Assembly: GCF_034479615.1 (NCBI RefSeq)
Contig: NZ_CP140255.1
Coordinates: 2,356,001-2,420,000, forward strand
Source of the DNA: Vreelandella neptunia
GTDB lineage: Bacteria > Pseudomonadota > Gammaproteobacteria > Pseudomonadales > Halomonadaceae
DNA length: 64,000 nucleotides
Direction: 5' to 3'
Shown: positions 1 to 8,462 of the stretch, piece by piece
Position numbering within the stretch: the first letter of the stretch is position 1
How the letters are laid out: every line of letters starts with the position of its first letter
Notes under the pieces: model-generated
The model's input: only the letters and a program-made list of their open reading frames with translations
Told to the model about the DNA's origin: nothing
Database searches by the model: none
Position numbers and translations under genes: made by a program

Positions 1-27
1 AGCCAACATATTGAAAAGGAGATAACG

Positions 28-543
28 GTGCTCTGTTTTGCTTATGGCTCGAATATGTCTACCCAGCGCTTAGCTGCAAGGATCCCAGCGCGCTTTGTGA
101 CCACCGCCCTTCTGCCTGCGTATCGCCTAGCCTTTCATCAGCAAGGCGGTGACGGCTCTGGCAAATGCGATATTGTAACGGCATCTGAGCAGTCGGCTGT
201 CTACGGCGTCGTCTGGGAAGTGGCTTCGCACCATAAGGTGACGTTGGATCGTTATGAAGGGCTCAACGCTGCTTACGATGAAACTTGGCTGACGGTAACC
301 GACCTGGTTGGTGACGGGCAGTTTGAAGTACAGGCGTATGTTGGCAAGCTCACCGCTACTGGCATACAGCCCTATACATGGTACAAGCACCATGTGTTAG
401 CAGGCGCACGAGAACACGGATTACCCACAGCTTATGTCCGTGCATTAGAACAAATTGATGCCCAAATTGACCCAGACACCGAACGCCACGCACGCGAAAT
501 GGTGCTACATGGACTCGATGTACCGTTAGTGCGGGGAGCATAA
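28..543 (+). CDS. gamma-glutamylcyclotransferase-like protein
   Basis: The protein belongs to the GGCT/AIG2-like fold, whose members cyclise the gamma-glutamyl group of small peptides to 5-oxoproline. The diagnostic YGSN loop is at residues 6-9, and an LDRYEG segment at residues 73-78 holds the expected catalytic glutamate (E77). At 171 residues it is a single-domain protein. The start is GTG, supported by an AGGAG ribosome site at 17-21. Its stop TAA shares one base with the ATG of the next gene, so the two are probably co-translated. The substrate is not determined; the fold is clear, the exact enzyme less so. Confidence 0.8.
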   Translation: MLCFAYGSNMSTQRLAARIPARFVTTALLPAYRLAFHQQGGDGSGKCDIVTASEQSAVYGVVWEVASHHKVTLDRYEGLNAAYDETWLTVTDLVGDGQFEVQAYVGKLTATGIQPYTWYKHHVLAGAREHGLPTAYVRALEQIDAQIDPDTERHAREMVLHGLDVPLVRGA

Positions 544-1046
544 TGGGCAATGATGAGCGTTTAATCGCATTTTACCGCGGGGAAGGCCACGATCATAAAG
601 GTCGTCGACTCGAAGACATCTGGGAACTCCCCTCTTTCTGGCTGGAACACACCCACGACTATATTCAGTGGCTGTTTCCTATTCCTGAAATGGGCCGCTT
701 TAACGCCTTTGCTCCTCTGCTCACACTCGATGTGCAAGCGGTGTTTGCGAAAGATGCGTTATTACGCCAACACCAGCAGCGCTCGCTGGACGTGATGCTG
801 GACTTTTTTGGACTGGAACGCGAAGACCACACCATCACAGCACAGCCCGACCTCTCGATCCAAACGCACATTTGGTTGAAAGCGGGTGGCCATAATCATC
901 TGCGCATTACGCGTATGATCCGTTCGTTAGCGTTGTGCCATGCGCCAGAGCTTGCTCGGGCTTTTCAGCAAGCCGTCATAGATATTGGTACTCAGCAGGG
1001 CATAGTGTCAGAAACGTCGGTGCAGTTTTGGCGAGATGCGATTTAA
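543..1046 (+). CDS. OGFr N-terminal-domain protein (opioid growth factor receptor-like)
   Basis: This 167-residue soluble protein matches the conserved N-terminal domain of the animal opioid growth factor receptor family. Near residues 25-50 it carries the family hallmark: a DIW...PSFWLEHTHDYIQWLFP stretch followed by an asparagine/proline-rich turn. Bacterial members are known as short stand-alone proteins of unknown function, so the receptor name says nothing about the role here. It overlaps the preceding cyclotransferase gene by one base and is probably translated with it. No signal peptide or membrane segment is visible. Confidence 0.75.
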   Translation: MGNDERLIAFYRGEGHDHKGRRLEDIWELPSFWLEHTHDYIQWLFPIPEMGRFNAFAPLLTLDVQAVFAKDALLRQHQQRSLDVMLDFFGLEREDHTITAQPDLSIQTHIWLKAGGHNHLRITRMIRSLALCHAPELARAFQQAVIDIGTQQGIVSETSVQFWRDAI

Positions 1047-1207
1047 GCAGCGTCAACTGAACGATATCGTTGGAGGCATCAAGACGGGATCCGTCTAGAG
1101 TAGTTCTGATTAACGCGATGAGCGCAGCTTACCAGAGGCCTCCTGAAACTCTCACAAACAAAAACGGCCACTGTAGCAATTAGCTAAGTGACCGTTTTAT
1201 ATATTCT
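1047..1207. other. intergenic region with a small palindrome
   Basis: No gene is visible between the OGFr-like gene and the tRNA. A GACGG-GAT-CCGTC palindrome lies at 1083-1095 and the tRNA terminator hairpin at 1161-1198. Confidence 0.5.
1161..1198 (-). terminator. rho-independent terminator of tRNA-Pro (possibly bidirectional)
   Basis: A 12-base arm at 1161-1172 pairs with 1187-1198, with one mismatch around a 14-base loop. The stem ends in A/T tracts, so on the minus strand it finishes in a U-run. It lies just beyond the 3' end of the tRNA and could also serve the plus-strand gene pair that ends at 1046. Confidence 0.7.
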
Positions 1208-1284
1208 TGGTCGGAGCGACAGGATTCGAACCTGCGACCTTTGCAACCCCATTGCAACGCGCTACCAAGCTGCGCCACGCTCCG
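1208..1284 (-). tRNA. tRNA-Pro (anticodon GGG)
   Basis: On the minus strand the sequence folds as a 77-nucleotide tRNA. The seven-base acceptor stem CGGAGCG/CGCTCCG starts with the C1-G72 pair typical of bacterial tRNA-Pro. The D-arm holds AGCTTGGTAGCGC, the anticodon stem TTGCA/TGCAA closes the loop ATGGGGT (anticodon GGG), and the T-loop is GGTTCGAATCC. The CCA end is encoded at 1208-1210. The GGG isoacceptor reads CCC and CCU codons. Confidence 0.95.
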
Positions 1285-1416
1285 CTGTCTTTATTGGCCG
1301 CTACATCTTTGCCTCAATACGGTGCGTATACTAGCGGTTTCTTGGATAAATGAAAAGCCCTTATAGCGCTTTCTTTTCAAGTATTTGTCACACACCGCTA
1401 TAAATCTCATCAGCCT

Positions 1417-2238
1417 TTATGGCTTGCATTGATCAGCCTCAAGCAACAGATAGGCCATGGCGTCATATACACCGGGGGCCGTTACGATTAAATGGTCTGG
1501 ATAAAGGTCTTCTGGTACCGCTGGGGGCACAGGGTATAAGTGCCCGACTCGCGCGCCGGCTTCCCGAGCAATAACCCAGCCTGCAACAAAATCCCAGGGC
1601 GAAACACTTTCGTAGTACGCATCCAGGCGACCGCAGGCTACATCGCATAAATCGAGCGCTGCTGCGCCATTACGACGTACGTCTTGGCACTCAAACAGCA
1701 CGGCTTCCAAGCGCTTCAAAAGTTGCTTACGCTCCTCTTTACGATAGGGAAAACCTGTCCCCACCAAGGTGTGAGCCAGTGAGTCAGCACTACTAGGCTG
1801 TATGGGTTTGCCGTTGCAAAAAGCACCAGCACCTTCGGCAGCGCTAAAGGTCTCGCCTAAAAACGGTGCATGCACAACGCCCACTTTGGCGACGCCCTCT
1901 TCCATCCAGCCAATGGAAACCGCTACGTGGCGCAGTCCCTGGGCAAAATTCACCGTGCCATCAATCGGATCCACCACCCACAACTTTGGCGCCGCTTCAT
2001 GCAAAGCGCTTTCTGGGGCGAGCTCTTCACTCAGCCGCGCTTCACCTGGAAAGTGCTCCTCCAGGCGCTGACTAATAAGCTTGTCCACGGCCACATCTAC
2101 ATCGGTGACCAGCTCATTGTCTTTTTTTAAGCGCTGGGCAAAGTCCTGCTGCTCCCGCGCCTTAATGATCATCTGCCCGGCTTCTTCGGCAATAGCGATA
2201 GTAATTTCAAGACGTGCGGCTAGCGTGTGGTCGCTCAT
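1417..2238 (-). CDS. inositol monophosphatase family protein
   Basis: This 273-residue protein has the metal-binding signatures of the Mg2+-dependent, Li+-sensitive phosphatase family: an EE pair near residues 71-72, DPIDGT at 90-95 and WDFVAG at 215-220. It most likely hydrolyses inositol-1-phosphate or a related sugar or nucleotide monophosphate. CysQ and archaeal-type FBPase relatives share these motifs, so the substrate is open. The Shine-Dalgarno AAGGGAG sits upstream of the ATG. It stands alone on the minus strand between tRNA-Pro and a CigR-like gene, so it is probably monocistronic. Confidence 0.85.
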   Translation of the reverse strand: MSDHTLAARLEITIAIAEEAGQMIIKAREQQDFAQRLKKDNELVTDVDVAVDKLISQRLEEHFPGEARLSEELAPESALHEAAPKLWVVDPIDGTVNFAQGLRHVAVSIGWMEEGVAKVGVVHAPFLGETFSAAEGAGAFCNGKPIQPSSADSLAHTLVGTGFPYRKEERKQLLKRLEAVLFECQDVRRNGAAALDLCDVACGRLDAYYESVSPWDFVAGWVIAREAGARVGHLYPVPPAVPEDLYPDHLIVTAPGVYDAMAYLLLEADQCKP

Positions 2239-2332
2239 TGAATCTCCCTTTTGAACGCGATGATGCTGTGAGCCTCTACCATAAGCCGCCGAGATGTAAT
2301 TTTCGAGTCAAACCGACTTTCGCTTGCAACAG

Positions 2333-2767
2333 CTAGCGTAATACGTCCACCAGCACATCCACCACGATGCGCGTGGCGGCTTCAATTAGCACCACATCGG
2401 CACCAACACGCTCCCATTCATAGCCTGGGTAATGAGGCAATTGAGATGCTAACTGGCCGTCAAAACGCTTGGCGATACCCGGGGGTAAGGGTTTGCCACG
2501 CTCAAGGTTACGCTGAATACCTGGCGGCAACGTTTCGGCTCGCGGTGCGTCATGCCGGCGCAGCAGTTGGCGTAGCTCACGTTCATTAATGCGTGGTAAA
2601 TCAACCCGCTCATCACGGGAGTAACTAGGGCGGTTAGATTCATGCTGCTGGCGCTGGCCCTTATCACGGGAACCGTGGGCCGGGGCATGATCAGGCTGGG
2701 CAAAGGCAGTGCTATTGAGTAGCAGCGCGCCAAGCGCACTCATGGCAATCAGTTTGATGGGCGTCAC
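2333..2767 (-). CDS. CigR/RcnB-like exported protein
   Basis: The first 23 residues form a signal peptide ending in an AFA-type cleavage site. A charged, disordered stretch rich in His, Arg and Gln follows. The last part (about residues 80-144) has the repeated LPPGI motif, the PGYEWERVG segment and the hydrophobic C-terminus seen in CigR-family proteins, which are relatives of the RcnB fold. CigR is described in Salmonella as an anti-virulence factor; most family members have no known role. Its place is the periplasm or the membrane surface. The gene is monocistronic and lies downstream of pilA on the same strand. Confidence 0.65.
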   Translation of the reverse strand: MTPIKLIAMSALGALLLNSTAFAQPDHAPAHGSRDKGQRQQHESNRPSYSRDERVDLPRINERELRQLLRRHDAPRAETLPPGIQRNLERGKPLPPGIAKRFDGQLASQLPHYPGYEWERVGADVVLIEAATRIVVDVLVDVLR

Positions 2768-2833
2768 TATAAGCTCCTCGCTTAATGTCAGAGCTTACAG
2801 TGTAGCGATCAAATGAGTAGGGATTATGGAAAT

Positions 2834-2856
2834 CAAAAAAGGGCCCGAAGGCCCCT
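2834..2856 (-). terminator. rho-independent terminator of pilA
   Basis: On the minus strand a GGGCC/GGCCC stem closes a UUCG-type tetraloop (2841-2854) and is followed by six U residues (2835-2840). It lies 19 bases past the pilA stop codon. Confidence 0.85.
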
Positions 2857-2872
2857 CTGACTTAAGTAGGAA

Positions 2873-3370
2873 TTAACGGCAGCTTGCAGGTAAAAAACGG
2901 GGCGGTATAGCTAAAGCGCCTATTCCAGAGCGGCAATTCCACTCGATAGAGCCACTGTTATCCTCATTAGGTGTAGTAGGTTCAAACACTAGTTGCGATC
3001 CTGCTATATCACTAACTACATCAGTTTCTTTCATTGTTACTACTATCCCCCCTTCCTGCCCACTACCAAGCGCCTGAATATTAACACTCTGTACATAGTT
3101 ACCCTGAATTTGGTCGCTTTCTGAAAGCCCTGCGTCTCCATTGTTAGCGGGCCAAGTGCCTGTAGTTATGAACTGCTCAGAGACAGCTGTCTTGGCTGCA
3201 GAAGCGAGAGAAATAGCCTCACTCACCTGAGCTCTGCCTACATAATTTTGGTACTGGGGTACAGCAAGAGAAGCCAACACACCAATAATCGCCACGACGA
3301 TCATCAGCTCAATCAGCGTGAAACCGCCTTGCTTGGTGCTCTGTGCATTAGGTTGTGCAGCATTCTGCAT
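2873..3370 (-). CDS. pilA: type IV major pilin
   Basis: This is a type IVa pilin precursor of 165 residues. A 16-residue leader ends in GG, and the prepilin peptidase site G^[17 protein letters not shown] gives the hydrophobic N-terminal helix with Glu5. Two cysteines near the C-terminus (in WNC and ASC) should form the D-region disulphide loop. The leader is longer than the usual 6-7 residues, but no closer in-frame start is seen; a GGAG site precedes the ATG. The gene is divergent from pilBCD, whose products assemble and process it. It probably builds the retractable pilus used for twitching, adhesion or DNA uptake. Confidence 0.93.
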   Translation of the reverse strand: MQNAAQPNAQSTKQGGFTLIELMIVVAIIGVLASLAVPQYQNYVGRAQVSEAISLASAAKTAVSEQFITTGTWPANNGDAGLSESDQIQGNYVQSVNIQALGSGQEGGIVVTMKETDVVSDIAGSQLVFEPTTPNEDNSGSIEWNCRSGIGALAIPPRFLPASCR

Positions 3371-3611
3371 GAAGGCATCTCCGGTGGGGGTAGGGTCAGC
3401 CTTTTCAAGGATCTGAAATCCTTAAAAAGAATTAGAAACAGTAGGGGTTACACTAGCTTACGTGACCTGTTTTTACAACACACTCTATTAACGTTATCGG
3501 CTTACTCGACGGCTACTTTAACTATAGTGCCAGGATTAGCCATTTAATGCCTATAAACGCTAGTTTATGGTACAAGTAACACGCCTACACTGATGTAAAA
3601 CAGGTTTTTTG

Positions 3612-5369
3612 ATGAGCCAGCCCCCCTTCGAGTCGACTTTAAGCCACGCCGCTGCGCGTGGTGGCTTGCGCGGTATCGCCCAGCGCTTGGTTAAGCACGG
3701 CTTGCTGACAGACGCTCAAGCCGCCACGGCGGAAAGCACCGCGTCGGACTTGGAAATATCGTTACTTCAGCATGTAATAGAAAGCGGCCTGGTCGAACCT
3801 AACAAAGCCACACTGGCAGCTGGCTGGGAGTATGGGCTTCCAGTCATAAACCTGGAGGCAGTGCGGCTCTCGTCACTACCCCCCGCTTCGGACTATCCCA
3901 TCAAAGTACTGCAGAGCCTTAACGTTCTGCCATTAGCGCGTCACGGCCATCGCCTGACTGTCGCAGTGCCTTACCCCGCCACTTTGACGCAACTAGATGA
4001 ATTGCAGTTTGCGACCGGCCTTAGCGTTGAAGGCATCCTCGCTCCCGTTGATCAAATCACGGTCGCGCTCAACAGTTACCTTGCGCAAAACGAGCGAGGC
4101 ATGCTTGATCAGTTGGATGAATTGGATGATGCGGTTAATTCGCTGAGCGTTGTGCAAAATAACGATGGCAATGAAGTTCCGCTGGAAGAATCTTCTCAAA
4201 ATAGTGAAGACGCGCCCATTGTTAAGTTTGTAAACAAAATTCTGTTAGACGCGATTCGCAGAGGCGCCTCTGATATCCATTTTGAGCCCTACGAAACGCT
4301 TTACCGGGTACGCTTTCGCATTGATGGAATGCTCATAGAAGTGGCACGGCCGCCCTTTGCCATGCGCAATCGTATCGCGGCCCGGCTAAAAATCATGGCG
4401 CGCCTTGATATCTCGGAACGTCGCTTACCCCAAGATGGCTCGATCAAGCTCAAGCTTTCCCGCACACGCTCCCTCGATTTCCGTGTTAACTCACTGCCTA
4501 CCGTCTATGGCGAAAAGTTGGTGCTGCGGATATTAGATCCTACCGCAGTGCAGCTAGGTATTGAGCAACTGGGCTTTACCGACGACCAACGGGGCCATTA
4601 TGAGCACGCATTAAAACAACCCCAAGGTATGATTCTCGTCACCGGCCCTACCGGCAGTGGTAAAACCGTTTCGCTGTATACCGGCATTAATATTCTTAAT
4701 AAAGTGGAACGTAATATCTGTACCGCCGAAGACCCGGTTGAAATCAAAGTCGCGGGTATCAATCAGGTAAACGTATTGCCTAAGATCGGCCTCGATTTTG
4801 CCAGTGCGCTAAGGGCGTTTCTACGCCAAGACCCGGACGTCGTCATGGTAGGCGAGATTCGTGATCTGGAAACCGCCGAAATTGCCGTTAAAGCCGCCCA
4901 GACAGGCCACTTGGTACTCTCCACGGTGCATACCAACTCGGCAGCTGAAACACTGACTCGTCTGGCTAATATGGGTGTCTCTTCGTTTAACATCGCCAGC
5001 GCCGTTAGTTTGATTATTGCTCAGCGCCTGGCTCGCAAACTATGCACACACTGCAAAGAGCCCATTGATATTCCCCACGAGGCGCTGCGCAAAGAAGGCT
5101 TTAGCAGCGAAGAAATCCATCAGGCAACTATCTACAAACCGGTAGGTTGCAAGCACTGTACCCACGGTTATAAAGGTCGAATTGGCATTTATGAGGTAGT
5201 GCCGATTACCGAAGCGATGCGTCAACTGATTATGCGTGATGCCAACGCCTTAGATATTGATCAACAGGTGCGCAAGGAGGGCTATCCAAGCCTTCACCGC
5301 AGTGGATTACTGAAAGTCATGCAGGGCATTACCAGCCTGGAAGAGATTAACCGTGTGAGCAAGGAGTAA
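3612..5369 (+). CDS. pilB: type IV pilus assembly ATPase PilB
   Basis: PilB is the hexameric cytoplasmic motor that drives pilus extension. The MshEN-like N-terminal domain occupies about residues 1-170. The secretion-ATPase core follows, with Walker A GPTGSGKT near residue 343, the Asp-box, a Walker B ending in GEIRD, and the His-box (STVHTN). A tetracysteine zinc site (CTHC...CKHC) lies at about residues 478-520. The length of 585 residues is normal for PilB. The ATG at 3612 was preferred over an in-frame TTG one codon earlier. It begins the pilB-pilC-pilD run, with three bases between it and pilC. Confidence 0.95.
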   Translation: MSQPPFESTLSHAAARGGLRGIAQRLVKHGLLTDAQAATAESTASDLEISLLQHVIESGLVEPNKATLAAGWEYGLPVINLEAVRLSSLPPASDYPIKVLQSLNVLPLARHGHRLTVAVPYPATLTQLDELQFATGLSVEGILAPVDQITVALNSYLAQNERGMLDQLDELDDAVNSLSVVQNNDGNEVPLEESSQNSEDAPIVKFVNKILLDAIRRGASDIHFEPYETLYRVRFRIDGMLIEVARPPFAMRNRIAARLKIMARLDISERRLPQDGSIKLKLSRTRSLDFRVNSLPTVYGEKLVLRILDPTAVQLGIEQLGFTDDQRGHYEHALKQPQGMILVTGPTGSGKTVSLYTGINILNKVERNICTAEDPVEIKVAGINQVNVLPKIGLDFASALRAFLRQDPDVVMVGEIRDLETAEIAVKAAQTGHLVLSTVHTNSAAETLTRLANMGVSSFNIASAVSLIIAQRLARKLCTHCKEPIDIPHEALRKEGFSSEEIHQATIYKPVGCKHCTHGYKGRIGIYEVVPITEAMRQLIMRDANALDIDQQVRKEGYPSLHRSGLLKVMQGITSLEEINRVSKE

Positions 5370-5372
5370 GGC

Positions 5373-6605
5373 ATGGCTAAAACGGCACGTCGACGCCAAA
5401 CGCCCGCCATCAAGCTAGCGCGCTGGAAATGGAGCGGTAAAGGCCCCCAGGATAGAACGCTAAGCGGTGAGATGATTGGCCGCAGTAAAGCAGAAGTAGC
5501 CGCTGAGCTGACCAAGCAAAACATCGTTATCGGCCGGATTAGTAAAAAAGGCAACCTAGGCGGCAGCGGCCGAATTAATCCCAACGACATCATGGTCTTT
5601 GCACGCCAAATGGCCACCATGATTCGCGCCGGCATTCCCTTGCTACAGGCACTTCAGGTGGTGGCCGAGAGCCTCAAAAAGCCTGCCATGGTTGCCTTGA
5701 TTCAACATCTGATGAGTGATGTATCGTCGGGCTCCAGCTTCTCTGATGCATTGAGCCGTCACCCTAAACACTTTGATCGGCTGTTTGTTAACCTGGTCAG
5801 CGCTGGCGAGCAGTCTGGTGCGCTGGATCAAATGCTCGATCGTATTGCGACTTACAAAGAGAAGGTTGAGTCGCTAAAGGCGCGGGTTAAGAAAGCACTC
5901 TGGTACCCCACCGCCGTCATGACGATTGGCATTGCGGTGACCATGTTGCTGTTGATTAAAGTGGTGCCTGAATTTGAAAGCATGTTCCATAGCTTTGGTG
6001 CAGAGCTTCCCGCACTGACCCAGTTGACCGTGAATTTATCCGAGCTTGCCCAGCGGTATTGGCTAGCGGCGCTCGGCGCGGTGATTGCTGCCGTCCTACT
6101 ACTCAGAATAAGCATTCAGCGCTCGCCTAATGTCGCCTACCGCATGCACGCTTTGCTGCTTCGGTTACCGGTCATTGGCGATATTATGCATAAATCCGCC
6201 ATCGCCCGCTTTTCGCGTACCTTAGCGACTACCTTTGCCTCCGGCGTACCGCTCGTTGAAGGCCTAGATACCGCCGCGGGTGCCACCGGCAATAAAGTGT
6301 ACGAACGGGCGGTGGTACAAACGCGCCAGGACGTAGCCACCGGGCAACAGCTACACTTCGCCATGCGAATGACCAACCGTTTCCCCCCCTTGGCGATTCA
6401 AATGGTCAGTATCGGTGAAGAGGCGGGGTCGCTGGATGCCATGCTCAATCGCGTCGCCGATTACTACGAAGAAGAAGTCGACAATAAGGTCGATGCCCTC
6501 ACCTCGCTGATGGAGCCGGTTATTATTGTCGTACTTGGCGTGCTCGTCGGCGGTGTGGTTGTCTCTATGTACTTACCCATCTTCGACTTGGGCTCTGCCC
6601 TCTAA
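5373..6605 (+). CDS. pilC: type IV pilus inner-membrane platform protein PilC
   Basis: PilC is the inner-membrane platform that couples the PilB motor to pilin polymerisation. The 410 residues contain two GspF-type domains, each with the amphipathic pattern typical of the family (for example FARQMATMIRAGIPLLQAL near residue 75 and its counterpart FSRTLATTFASGVPLVEGL near residue 278). Membrane spans lie near residues 175-200, 225-247 and 380-405. It starts three bases after pilB. Confidence 0.94.
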   Translation: MAKTARRRQTPAIKLARWKWSGKGPQDRTLSGEMIGRSKAEVAAELTKQNIVIGRISKKGNLGGSGRINPNDIMVFARQMATMIRAGIPLLQALQVVAESLKKPAMVALIQHLMSDVSSGSSFSDALSRHPKHFDRLFVNLVSAGEQSGALDQMLDRIATYKEKVESLKARVKKALWYPTAVMTIGIAVTMLLLIKVVPEFESMFHSFGAELPALTQLTVNLSELAQRYWLAALGAVIAAVLLLRISIQRSPNVAYRMHALLLRLPVIGDIMHKSAIARFSRTLATTFASGVPLVEGLDTAAGATGNKVYERAVVQTRQDVATGQQLHFAMRMTNRFPPLAIQMVSIGEEAGSLDAMLNRVADYYEEEVDNKVDALTSLMEPVIIVVLGVLVGGVVVSMYLPIFDLGSAL

Positions 6606-6653
6606 TCGTCAAATGCTTAAACAACGCTAATTTCAAGAAGCCTAAGGAGCTCC

Positions 6654-7499
6654 ATGCATCACCCTCCGTTTACTCTGTGGTTAATCGTTTTATTGATGGG
6701 ACTATGCCTGGGCAGTTTTCTCAATGTGGTGATTACGCGTCTGCCGGTGATGCTGATGCGTGGCTGGCGTAATGAAGCCCGCGAAGCACTTGAGCTTAGC
6801 GCCGAGCACTCACCGCGCTTTAACTTAGCCACACCCGGCTCCATGTGCCCACGCTGTGAAGCCCCTATTGCATGGCACGACAACCTTCCGCTGATCGGCT
6901 GGATAAAGCGCCGTGGACGCTGTGCTGTGTGCCAAACGCCTATTAGCATTCAATACCCACTGGTAGAAATAGCCGGTGGCTTGCTGGCCATAGCAGTGCT
7001 AGCGCTCCACGGTCTTACGGTAGAGTCAATCTTCGTTTACGGTGCCTGCCTAATGCTGTTAGTGCTCGCCGTGATCGACTTTCGCACCCAGCTACTACCC
7101 GACGTCATCACCCTACCCTTGCTGTGGGCAGGGTTACTCTTTCAGCTCCTCTTCCAGCCACTTATGCTGCCGAGTGCCGTTATCGGCGCCATGGTAGGCT
7201 ACCTTTCTCTGTGGAGCTTCTATTGGCTATTCAAACTGGTCACAGGCAAAGAGGGGATGGGCTATGGTGACTTTAAGCTTCTAGCAGCGCTAGGCGCCTG
7301 GCTGGGGTGGAGTTTTTTACCGCTGATTTTGATACTTTCCGCAGGGCTTGGGGCCATTGTTGGGCTAGTTGTCCAGGCCTACTCGCCTCGCCTTCGTGGC
7401 ACACCGCTACCCTTTGGCCCTTTTCTCGCTCTCGCTGGCTGGGTGGGGTTGCTAGTCGGTGATGAAATAATGGCAATGTATCTCAACCTGCTTATGTAA
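6654..7499 (+). CDS. pilD: prepilin peptidase / N-methyltransferase PilD
   Basis: PilD removes the prepilin leader and N-methylates the new N-terminal phenylalanine. The N-terminal domain has the zinc-binding pairs CPRC and CAVC (about residues 64-92). The aspartic-protease domain has both catalytic aspartates, in VIDFRTQLLPD (about 141) and GYGDFKLLAALG (about 203). Eight or so hydrophobic helices make it an integral inner-membrane protein, and 281 residues is the usual length. It lies in pilBCD order and would also process minor pilins or type II pseudopilins encoded elsewhere. Confidence 0.95.
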   Translation: MHHPPFTLWLIVLLMGLCLGSFLNVVITRLPVMLMRGWRNEAREALELSAEHSPRFNLATPGSMCPRCEAPIAWHDNLPLIGWIKRRGRCAVCQTPISIQYPLVEIAGGLLAIAVLALHGLTVESIFVYGACLMLLVLAVIDFRTQLLPDVITLPLLWAGLLFQLLFQPLMLPSAVIGAMVGYLSLWSFYWLFKLVTGKEGMGYGDFKLLAALGAWLGWSFLPLILILSAGLGAIVGLVVQAYSPRLRGTPLPFGPFLALAGWVGLLVGDEIMAMYLNLLM

Positions 7500-7552
7500 A
7501 ATTGAGCCATGCGAAACGTGGCCCTATAAACTTTAGCTATATGAGGCAGCAG

Positions 7553-8155
7553 ATGATTATCGGATTAACGGGTGGCATCGGGTCAGGTAAATCGACCGTC
7601 GCTCGCGCTTTTGAAGCACTCGGCGCCGCCTGGGTCGATGCCGATGATGTTGCCAGGGAAATAGTCTTACCTAAGGAGCCGGCACTGCTAGCCATTCAAA
7701 GTCGCTTCGGTGATCAGGTCATGCACCAGGATGGCACGCTTAACCGCGCCGCCCTACGCGAGATTGTTTTTAATGATCCAGAACAACGCCAGTGGCTAGA
7801 ATCTATCACACACCCCAAAATAAGGGAGCGGCTAGTGCAGCATTTAGAGCGGTTCAAAGCTCAGGGAGCGCCTTACGTGCTGCTTGTGTCACCGCTACTG
7901 TTTGAGACGGGTCAAGATGCGCTCGTGAACCGCACAGTGGTTGTCGATGTGCCCCAAGCGCTACAATTATCGAGAACCCTACAGCGTGATGGGGTGAGTG
8001 AAAGCCAGGTGCGTGCTATTCTCGCCGCCCAACTTTCCCGCGAACAACGGCTAGCCAAAGCAGATGACGTGATCGATAACAGCGGTGACCACGCCAGTAT
8101 GAAGGAACAAGTGGCACGGCTGGATGAACGCTACCGTCAACAGCTTAGCTACTGA
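7553..8155 (+). CDS. coaE: dephospho-CoA kinase
   Basis: CoaE catalyses the last step of coenzyme A synthesis, phosphorylating the 3'-hydroxyl of dephospho-CoA. The P-loop [12 protein letters not shown] is at residues 4-15, followed by the family segments [10 protein letters not shown] and [10 protein letters not shown] chose the ATG at 7553, which has GAGG six bases upstream and gives 200 residues, close to the E. coli length. The reading frame stays open back to a TTG at 7502. It follows pilD and precedes yacG, the usual pilBCD-coaE-yacG order of gammaproteobacteria. Confidence 0.94.
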   Translation: MIIGLTGGIGSGKSTVARAFEALGAAWVDADDVAREIVLPKEPALLAIQSRFGDQVMHQDGTLNRAALREIVFNDPEQRQWLESITHPKIRERLVQHLERFKAQGAPYVLLVSPLLFETGQDALVNRTVVVDVPQALQLSRTLQRDGVSESQVRAILAAQLSREQRLAKADDVIDNSGDHASMKEQVARLDERYRQQLSY

Positions 8156-8189
8156 AATACCGCGCTTGTTAATGCAACTGGAGTTTTTT

Positions 8190-8423
8190 ATGGCTCGCCC
8201 TGCAAACGATTCCCCGCTAGAAGTTAATTGCCCGCAGTGCGCCAAGAGCGTGCCCTGGTTACCAGAAAGCACTTACCGCCCTTTCTGCAGTAAGCGTTGC
8301 CAACTATTAGATTTGGGTGCCTGGGCCGATGAGTCACATCGCATATCGGGTGAATCCGCTATGGATGAAGCCGATATAGAAACCTTACTGGCGCAAGCCG
8401 ACAAAGATGCACCACTGACCTAG
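8190..8423 (+). CDS. yacG: DNA gyrase inhibitor YacG (zinc-binding)
   Basis: This is a 77-residue zinc-finger protein with the Cys4 pattern CPQC...FCSKRC (about residues 14-37), followed by the conserved [10 protein letters not shown] segment and an acidic tail. E. coli YacG binds GyrB and inhibits gyrase, protecting it from inhibitors. The ATG at 8190 has GGAG at 8180-8183 and removes an implausible N-terminal extension that would overlap coaE. It is the last gene of the pil-coaE-yacG run. Confidence 0.9.
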   Translation: MARPANDSPLEVNCPQCAKSVPWLPESTYRPFCSKRCQLLDLGAWADESHRISGESAMDEADIETLLAQADKDAPLT

Positions 8424-8443
8424 TTTTTACGAAAACTGACCTA
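8414..8443. promoter_or_regulatory. direct repeat upstream of the tus-like gene (candidate operator)
   Basis: The 9-mer ACTGACCTA occurs at 8414-8422 and again at 8435-8443, exactly 21 bases apart, or two helical turns. The first copy overlaps the yacG stop codon; the second is 19 bases before the tus-like ATG. It could be an operator. It does not match the E. coli Ter core. Confidence 0.35.
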
Positions 8444-8462
8444 ACGAGCACTAATACTAACT

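Noticed and set aside
3512..3532. Possible sigma-54 promoter for pilA (TGGCAC on the minus strand)
   Set aside because: The -24 element is perfect, but the -12 element reads TTAAA instead of TTGC, losing the nearly invariant GC. Not strong enough to annotate.
8424..8462. E. coli-type Ter site next to the tus-like gene
   Set aside because: I could not match the ATGTTGTAACTA core on either strand in the gap; only the ACTGACCTA repeat is visible.
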